From an uncultured bacterium (lineage in GTDB: Bacteria; Bacillota; Clostridia; Oscillospirales; Oscillospiraceae): 11,095 bases of DNA. Of the stretch, positions 7,975 through 11,095 are shown one piece after another. The first letter of the stretch is position 1. Each line of letters opens with the position of its first letter. The notes beneath the pieces are model-generated. The model made no database searches. It was given only the letters and a program-made list of their open reading frames with translations, and was not told the DNA's origin. A program made the position numbers and the translations under genes. The stretch lies in assembly GCA_949286295.1 (NCBI GenBank), contig CASECK010000180.1, positions 1-11,095 on the forward strand, given 5' to 3'.

Positions 7975-10038
7975 TCAGCCGTCCAGGAGAGACCGCAGCC
8001 GCCGCAGAATCTCCGAGGCCTCCAGGTCCACCTTTTGCTGCGCCGGACGCAGGGAAATCTGAAGCCGGCCAGAGCGGCGGCGCAGGACAATCAGTCCCCG
8101 CTCCTCCAGCACCTCCAGGCACAGCAGCGTGCGGGCCGGCGCCTCCCGCTGGCGGACGGTCCGGGCCACCGCCCGGGCGATGCGCAGGGGGGTGTCCTCC
8201 ACCACCGAGCCGGCGGCGGACTGCCGCTCCAGCCAGCGCCACAGGCCCACAAACTCCTCCCGGCAGGGCAGCAGGAGCCGGGCCTCGTCACAGGTGAGGG
8301 CCTCTCCCCGATGGTATTTTTCATAGACGGCCTGTTCCATCTGGGCCCGGGAGGGGACGGGGCACAGGTCCGCCACTTGCAGCTGCAGGTCCCGCCGCCC
8401 CCGAAACTCGTTCATCTGGGGGTAGAAGGCCACGTCCACCCGGCAGCCGGGCCGCAGGCCCGGCTCTCCGCCGGCGGCGGAGAACCAGATGGCCTCCAGG
8501 CAGACTCCCCGGCTGTCCAGCTGCAGCTTCAGGTGCCGCCCCCGTCCCACCTGGGACAGGCAGCGGACCTGCGCCCCCCGGAGCAGCAGCAGGGGCCTGG
8601 GGTTGCCGGTGCCCCAGGGCTCCAGCAGGTCCAGCTGCTCCACCGCCTCCGCGGTGAGCAGCCCCGGCTCGACCTCCAGGTCCACCTCCAGTACGGAGGG
8701 GAGCTCCTGCCCGCCGTACCGCCGCGCCACAGCCAGGCGCAGGGCCTGGGCCAGGGCGGGGATGTTCTCCTCCCGCACGGTAAAGCCGGCGGCCAGGGCG
8801 TGTCCGCCGAAGCTCTCCAGCAGGCCGGCGCAGTCGGACAGCAGCTGGAAGAGGTTGATGTCCCCCCAGGAGCGGCACGAGCCCTTCCCCACCCCCTGCT
8901 CCAGGCAAATCATGAAGCAGGGGCAGGCGTATTTCTCCGCCAGGCGGGAGGCCACGATGCCCACCACCCCCTGGTGCCACTGGCCCGCGGCCAGCACGAT
9001 GGCCCCGTGCTGGGGGTGGCTGGTCAACCGCTGGACGCACTGCTGGAAGATGTCGCTCTCCAAATCCTGGCGCTGCCGGTTGAGCTCGCACAGCTCCAAG
9101 GCCAGCTCCTCGGCCCGCTCCGGGTCCCGGGTGAGCAGCAGCTCCGCGGCCACCTCCGCCCGGCCCATCCGCCCCGCGGCGTTGATTCGGGGGGCCAAGG
9201 TATAGCCCACCGACACCGAGGTCACCGGTTTGTCCTCCAGCCCGGCGCAGCGAATCAGGCTGGCCAGCCCCAGCCGCCCGGCGGGATTGAGCCGGGCCAG
9301 CCCCTGGCGGACGATGGTCCGGTTGGGTCCGGTCATGGGCATCACGTCGGCCACCGTGCCCACGGCGGCCAGGTCGCAGAACTCCTCCAGCACCGCCGGG
9401 GCCTGCTCCAGCCCCGCCGCCGCCATGGCCAGCATCAGCGCCACGCCCACCCCGGCCAGCCCCTTGAAGGGGTAGGGGCAGTCGGGCCGGTGGGGGTCCA
9501 CCACCGCGGCGGCCTGGGGCAGCCGCTCCTTGCAGGCGTGGTGGTCGGTGACCACCACGTCCACCCCCAGCTGTCCGGCCAGGGCGGTCTCCTCCACGGC
9601 GGTGATGCCGCAGTCCACTGTAATGATGAGCCGCACCCCCTGCCGGGCCAGCAGGCGCACCGCCTCCTGATTGAGGCCGTAGCCCTCCTCCAGCCGGCAC
9701 GGGATATAGGGGACCGCCCGCCCGCCCCGGGCGGTGAGGAACTGGGTGAGCAGGCAGGTGGCGGTGATGCCGTCCACGTCATAGTCCCCATATACCGCGA
9801 TAAGCTCCCCCCGCTCCAGGGCCAGCCGCACCCGCCGGACCGCCAGGTCCATGTCCCGCATCAGCAGCGGGTCGGGGAAGGGCTCTCCCCGGGGGGAGAG
9901 GAGGGCGGCGGCCTGCTCCGGGGTGTCCGTCCCCCGGGCGGCCAGAATGGCCGCCAGCAGGGGCGGCACCCCCGCCCGCTCCAGGGCCAGCCGGGCCTGG
10001 GGCCTGGGGGCGGCCACCCGCCACTGTTTATATTTCAT
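7975..10038 (-). CDS. recJ: Single-stranded-DNA-specific exonuclease RecJ
   Basis: A 687-residue DHH-family 5'-3' single-strand exonuclease for recombinational, mismatch and base excision repair. DHH-domain motifs: DYDVDG (85-90), DCGI (142-145), DHH (165-167) and NAAGRMG (286-292). DHHA1-domain motifs: the QGVVGIVASRL segment (356-366) and GGHALAAGF (411-419). An OB-like region and a C-terminal extension of about 120 residues follow, as in Firmicute RecJ. The start at 10038 (MKYKQWRV) is chosen because AAAGGGGG lies 9 nt upstream; the in-frame ATG at 10101 adds 21 Pro/Gly/Arg-rich residues and would lie only about 10 nt after the predicted transcription start, with no ribosome binding site. 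It is the first gene of the minus-strand array. The gene is complete and no key residue is missing. Confidence 0.97.
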   Translation of the reverse strand: MKYKQWRVAAPRPQARLALERAGVPPLLAAILAARGTDTPEQAAALLSPRGEPFPDPLLMRDMDLAVRRVRLALERGELIAVYGDYDVDGITATCLLTQFLTARGGRAVPYIPCRLEEGYGLNQEAVRLLARQGVRLIITVDCGITAVEETALAGQLGVDVVVTDHHACKERLPQAAAVVDPHRPDCPYPFKGLAGVGVALMLAMAAAGLEQAPAVLEEFCDLAAVGTVADVMPMTGPNRTIVRQGLARLNPAGRLGLASLIRCAGLEDKPVTSVSVGYTLAPRINAAGRMGRAEVAAELLLTRDPERAEELALELCELNRQRQDLESDIFQQCVQRLTSHPQHGAIVLAAGQWHQGVVGIVASRLAEKYACPCFMICLEQGVGKGSCRSWGDINLFQLLSDCAGLLESFGGHALAAGFTVREENIPALAQALRLAVARRYGGQELPSVLEVDLEVEPGLLTAEAVEQLDLLEPWGTGNPRPLLLLRGAQVRCLSQVGRGRHLKLQLDSRGVCLEAIWFSAAGGEPGLRPGCRVDVAFYPQMNEFRGRRDLQLQVADLCPVPSRAQMEQAVYEKYHRGEALTCDEARLLLPCREEFVGLWRWLERQSAAGSVVEDTPLRIARAVARTVRQREAPARTLLCLEVLEERGLIVLRRRSGRLQISLRPAQQKVDLEASEILRRLRSLLDG

Positions 10039-10060
10039 GGCAGACCGCCCCCTTTCCGCC

Positions 10061-10084
10061 CCCGGCCCGCTCTCCCGGGCCGGG
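10061..10084 (-). promoter_or_regulatory. GC-rich hairpin in the recJ 5' leader, next to the ribosome binding site
   Basis: CCCGGCCCG (10061-10069) and CGGGCCGGG (10076-10084) form a 9-bp stem with a 6-nt loop in the predicted recJ leader. On the minus strand a flanking CTTTCC can also pair with GGAAAG, which is the start of the recJ ribosome binding site, across a short bulge. This could lower or regulate recJ translation. No U-tract follows, so it is not a terminator. Confidence 0.55.
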
Positions 10085-10118
10085 AAAGCAGGCGGTTCCA
10101 TGGCACTTTAACTCTCTT

Positions 10119-10147
10119 ATTATAGCATGGACCGCCCCTTCCATCAA
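10119..10147 (-). promoter_or_regulatory. Sigma-A-type promoter for recJ and the downstream array
   Basis: On the minus strand, -35 TTGATG (10142-10147) and a perfect -10 TATAAT (10119-10124) are separated by exactly 17 nt. Transcription would begin near 10112, giving a leader of about 74 nt before the recJ ATG at 10038. It is the clearest promoter seen for the seven-gene minus-strand array. Confidence 0.85.
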
Positions 10148-10174
10148 GATAAAATCCCCCTCGCCCCCTCCGGC

Positions 10175-10186
10175 CAGAGCGCTCTG
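10175..10186. repeat. 12-bp perfect palindrome between divergent promoters (possible operator)
   Basis: CAGAGCGCTCTG is its own reverse complement. It lies between the -35 box of the recJ promoter (10142-10147) and the -35 box of the rightward promoter, ending 2 nt before the latter at 10189. The position suits a dimeric repressor or activator site. Binding is not shown. Confidence 0.4.
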
Positions 10187-10188
10187 CC

Positions 10189-10217
10189 TTGCGCGGACGC
10201 CGGAAATAGGGTATACT
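10189..10217 (+). promoter_or_regulatory. Distal rightward promoter (P1)
   Basis: TTGCGC (10189-10194) and TATACT (10212-10217) are separated by 17 nt, a good sigma-A match. Transcription would start near 10224, about 411 nt upstream of the antiporter ATG, so this either makes a long leader or a separate small RNA covering the hairpin at 10303-10331. Confidence 0.6.
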
Positions 10218-10302
10218 GCCGGCGGGGGGAGGTGGATGAGTCCAATCGCATTCGCGAAGGCGGATTCGCCGTCCGCTGTACTGAGAGAAGGTTCTCCGAC
10301 GC

Positions 10303-10331
10303 GCCGGAGGGGGCGTCCCGCCCTCTCCGGC
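10303..10331 (+). promoter_or_regulatory. Strong 13-bp RNA hairpin downstream of P1
   Basis: The arms GCCGGAGGGGGCG (10303-10315) and CGCCCTCTCCGGC (10319-10331) pair along all 13 positions (one G-U pair in RNA) around a TCC triloop. The sequence after it, ATTCAAGC, is not U-rich, so a simple intrinsic terminator is unlikely. A stable element inside an untranslated leader or the end of a structured small RNA is more plausible. Confidence 0.6.
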
Positions 10332-10394
10332 ATTCAAGCAGGCTGTCAATCTAATGCGCTGATGCAATCCTGTGTCGGCTCATCGGGGAAGAGA

Positions 10395-10451
10395 TGTAAT
10401 AAAATACAAATTACTTTAATTTTCTGGAAAAGTTTTTGTTGATTTATTACA
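10395..10451. repeat. AT-rich inverted repeat overlapping promoter P2 (possible operator)
   Basis: TGTAATAAA (10395-10403) and TTTATTACA (10443-10451) are exact reverse complements, 39 nt apart. A third half-site, ATTAC, is at 10410-10414 and pairs with GTAAT at 10396-10400 as a closer dyad. The right arm overlaps the -35 box and spacer of promoter P2. This looks like a regulator binding site, possibly with two spaced sites; the regulator is unknown. Confidence 0.45.
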
Positions 10452-10467
10452 AAGTCTGTGCTATGCT
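10439..10467 (+). promoter_or_regulatory. Proximal rightward promoter for the antiporter gene (P2, extended -10)
   Basis: TTGATT (10439-10444) and TATGCT (10462-10467) have a 17-nt spacer, and the -10 box is preceded by TGC, an extended -10 motif. Transcription would begin near 10474 and give a 161-nt leader before the ATG at 10635. It sits in the AT-rich part of an otherwise GC-rich region. Confidence 0.7.
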
Positions 10468-10477
10468 TAGCAAAGAC

Positions 10478-10577
10478 GAGGTCTCTTCGCAGAGGGGCCT
10501 CCGAATCAGACGCACGCCTCTTCGGCGGTGGGGTCCGCCGGTTTGGGATGGGGAGGCGCGCGGCTTTTTTCGGAGGA
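10478..10577 (+). promoter_or_regulatory. Attenuator-like leader RNA with terminator-type stem
   Basis: A 5' hairpin pairs GAGG-TCTC (10478-10485) with GAGG (10492-10495) and CCTC (10498-10501). Its 3' arm is shared with a second helix, CCTCCGAA (10498-10505) with TTCGGAGG (10569-10576), so the two exclude each other. Nested inside is CGCACGCCTC (10511-10520) paired with GAGGCGCGCG (10553-10562, one mismatch), which also encloses the hairpin CGGCGG/CCGCCG (10523-10528, 10535-10540) and is followed by six T residues (10565-10570). AGAGG (10491-10495) could instead pair with CCTCT (10517-10521) and break the terminator stem. This suggests conditional termination before the antiporter gene. I saw no T-box consensus and recognised no known riboswitch class. 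Confidence 0.5.
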
Positions 10578-10634
10578 GCGCAGAGAACTTGGAAGACAAA
10601 CTGTAAAGGAAAGAAGAAAGAGGGGTAACAAGTT

Positions 10635-11095
10635 ATGGAAATTATCACCAACCCGGTAACCATATCCGTTATCGTCCTGTGCGTGCTCAGCTTGATGAAG
10701 CTGAACGTGCTGCTGTCCATGCTCATCGCCTGCGTGGTGGGCGGTCTGGTGGGCGGCATCCCCATCTATACCGAGGAAGAGGGCGTTTCCACCATCATGG
10801 GGCTGCTCACCGGCGGCTTCACCGGCAACGCCACCACCGCCCTGGCCTACGTCCTGCTGGGCGTGTTCGCCACCGCCATCGCCACCACCGGCCTGGCGGA
10901 GATTCTGTCCAAAAAGCTCTCCCGCATCATCGGCGGCAAGAAGTTGGTTCTGCTGGGCGCCATCACCATCATCGCCTGCCTGTCCCAGAACCTGATTCCC
11001 GTCCACATCGCCTACATCCCCATCCTCATCCCCCCCATGCTGGCCATGATGAACAAGATGAAGCTGGACCGCCGGGCGGCCGCCTGCTGTCTGGC
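10635..11095 (+). CDS. Na+/H+ antiporter-family membrane protein, NhaC/YuiF type (partial, N-terminus only)
   Basis: The frame opens at ATG 10635 and is still open at the window edge, giving 153 residues of a polytopic membrane protein. Hydrophobic helices lie at about 7-21, 23-41, 68-88, 102-117 and 119-137. The N-terminal pattern (NPVTISVIVLCVLSL, then GGLVGG, then a GGFTGNATTALAYVLLG segment) and the later SQNLIPVHIAYIP match, from memory, the two-part architecture of B. subtilis YuiF-like proteins, whose family is named for Na+/H+ antiport but may include amino acid transporters. GAGGGG lies 9 nt before the ATG. It is divergent from recJ and preceded by promoter P2 and an attenuator-like leader, so expression is probably conditional. 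The substrate cannot be told from this fragment. Confidence 0.82.
   Translation, partial: MEIITNPVTISVIVLCVLSLMKLNVLLSMLIACVVGGLVGGIPIYTEEEGVSTIMGLLTGGFTGNATTALAYVLLGVFATAIATTGLAEILSKKLSRIIGGKKLVLLGAITIIACLSQNLIPVHIAYIPILIPPMLAMMNKMKLDRRAAACCL

Larger units (their letters stand above)
10039..10634. other. 596-bp gene-free divergent regulatory region
   Basis: No convincing protein gene lies between the starts of recJ and the antiporter gene. The part near recJ holds a leftward promoter and a GC-rich leader hairpin. The middle holds a palindrome, a rightward promoter and a 13-bp hairpin. Positions about 10389-10470 turn sharply AT-rich and contain an inverted repeat and a second rightward promoter. 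The last 160 nt form a GC-rich, multiply self-complementary leader with a terminator-like stem. Each element has its own entry. Confidence 0.85.

Noticed and set aside
5671..10125. Two very long + strand open frames (5671-7926, 751 codons; 7930-10125, 731 codons)
   Set aside because: They lie opposite relA and recJ along their full length. The translations are Gly/Val/Leu/His/Pro-rich with no known domain, as expected when GC-rich third positions remove stops from the opposite strand.
10233..10262. Hammerhead ribozyme-like string (GGATGAGTCC and CGAAGG)
   Set aside because: The conserved CUGAUGA core is not intact, stem II cannot form next to it, and there is no cleavage-site stem arrangement.
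10279..10290. TPP riboswitch-like CTGAGAGAAGG
   Set aside because: Only this short match is present; the rest of the thi-box core is absent.
10028..10367. Minus-strand small frames upstream of recJ (10028-10333 and 10035-10367)
   Set aside because: They span the recJ promoter and leader, overlap recJ in other frames, and lack ribosome binding sites and family resemblance.
10236..10442. Possible 68-codon small gene after promoter P1 with GGAGGTGG before its ATG
   Set aside because: Shine-Dalgarno spacing is only about 3 nt, the frame runs through the 13-bp hairpin and the AT-rich operator-like region, and the product has no protein-like character.
10525..10540. T-box-like sequence in the antiporter leader (GGTGGGGTCC)
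   Set aside because: The T-box bulge needs UGGNACC followed by GCG. This segment lacks the ACC, and no specifier stem or AG bulge was found upstream.
10506..11006. Minus-strand frame of 166 codons opposite the antiporter gene
   Set aside because: It is antisense to the membrane protein gene and runs into its leader; the Gly/His/Gln-rich translation is typical of a shadow frame.

Overview
The window looks like chromosomal DNA from a high-GC anaerobic member of the Bacillota, most likely an Oscillospiraceae-type gut clostridium (Flavonifractor, Lawsonibacter or Oscillibacter-like). The reasons are strongly GC-biased third codon positions, AGGAGG-type ribosome binding sites, sigma-A-like promoters, and the Firmicute gene order recJ-relA-dtd-metallohydrolase-hemZ. 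The genus is an inference from style and gene order, not a database match.

Layout: (i) At 1-123 the + strand carries the last 40 codons of a membrane protein that ends just before a perfect 15-bp hairpin terminator (125-159). (ii) From 10038 down to 203 the minus strand carries seven closely packed genes: recJ, relA (Rel type), dtd, a glyoxalase II-like metallo-beta-lactamase-fold hydrolase, hemZ, a uridine kinase-like P-loop kinase, and a cytoplasmic GH13 alpha-glucan hydrolase. Gaps are 66, 34, 47, -4 (ATGA overlap), 15 and 36 nt. A near-consensus promoter (10119-10147) precedes recJ and the hairpin at 125-159 closes the array, so the set reads as one transcription unit of about 10 kb. (iii) At 10039-10634 there is a 596-bp gene-free divergent region with two rightward promoters, a palindrome, an AT-rich inverted repeat, a 13-bp hairpin and an attenuator-like leader. 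(iv) From 10635 to the window edge the + strand carries the first 153 codons of an NhaC/YuiF-type Na+/H+ antiporter-family membrane protein.

How the genes fit together: the minus-strand array is mostly housekeeping. RecJ acts in DNA repair, Rel in (p)ppGpp metabolism, Dtd in removing D-amino acids from tRNA, HemZ is a radical SAM protein of the HemN/HemW superfamily, and the kinase probably works in nucleotide salvage. The starch/oligosaccharide hydrolase at the end is an unusual companion. The apt gene that often lies between recJ and relA in Firmicutes is absent. The least explained part is the region before the antiporter gene. Its 161-nt proximal leader contains competing GAGG/CCTC pairings and a GC stem followed by six T residues, which suggests transcription attenuation by a signal I could not match to any known riboswitch or T-box. 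No mobile element, CRISPR array, rRNA, tRNA or phage gene was seen.
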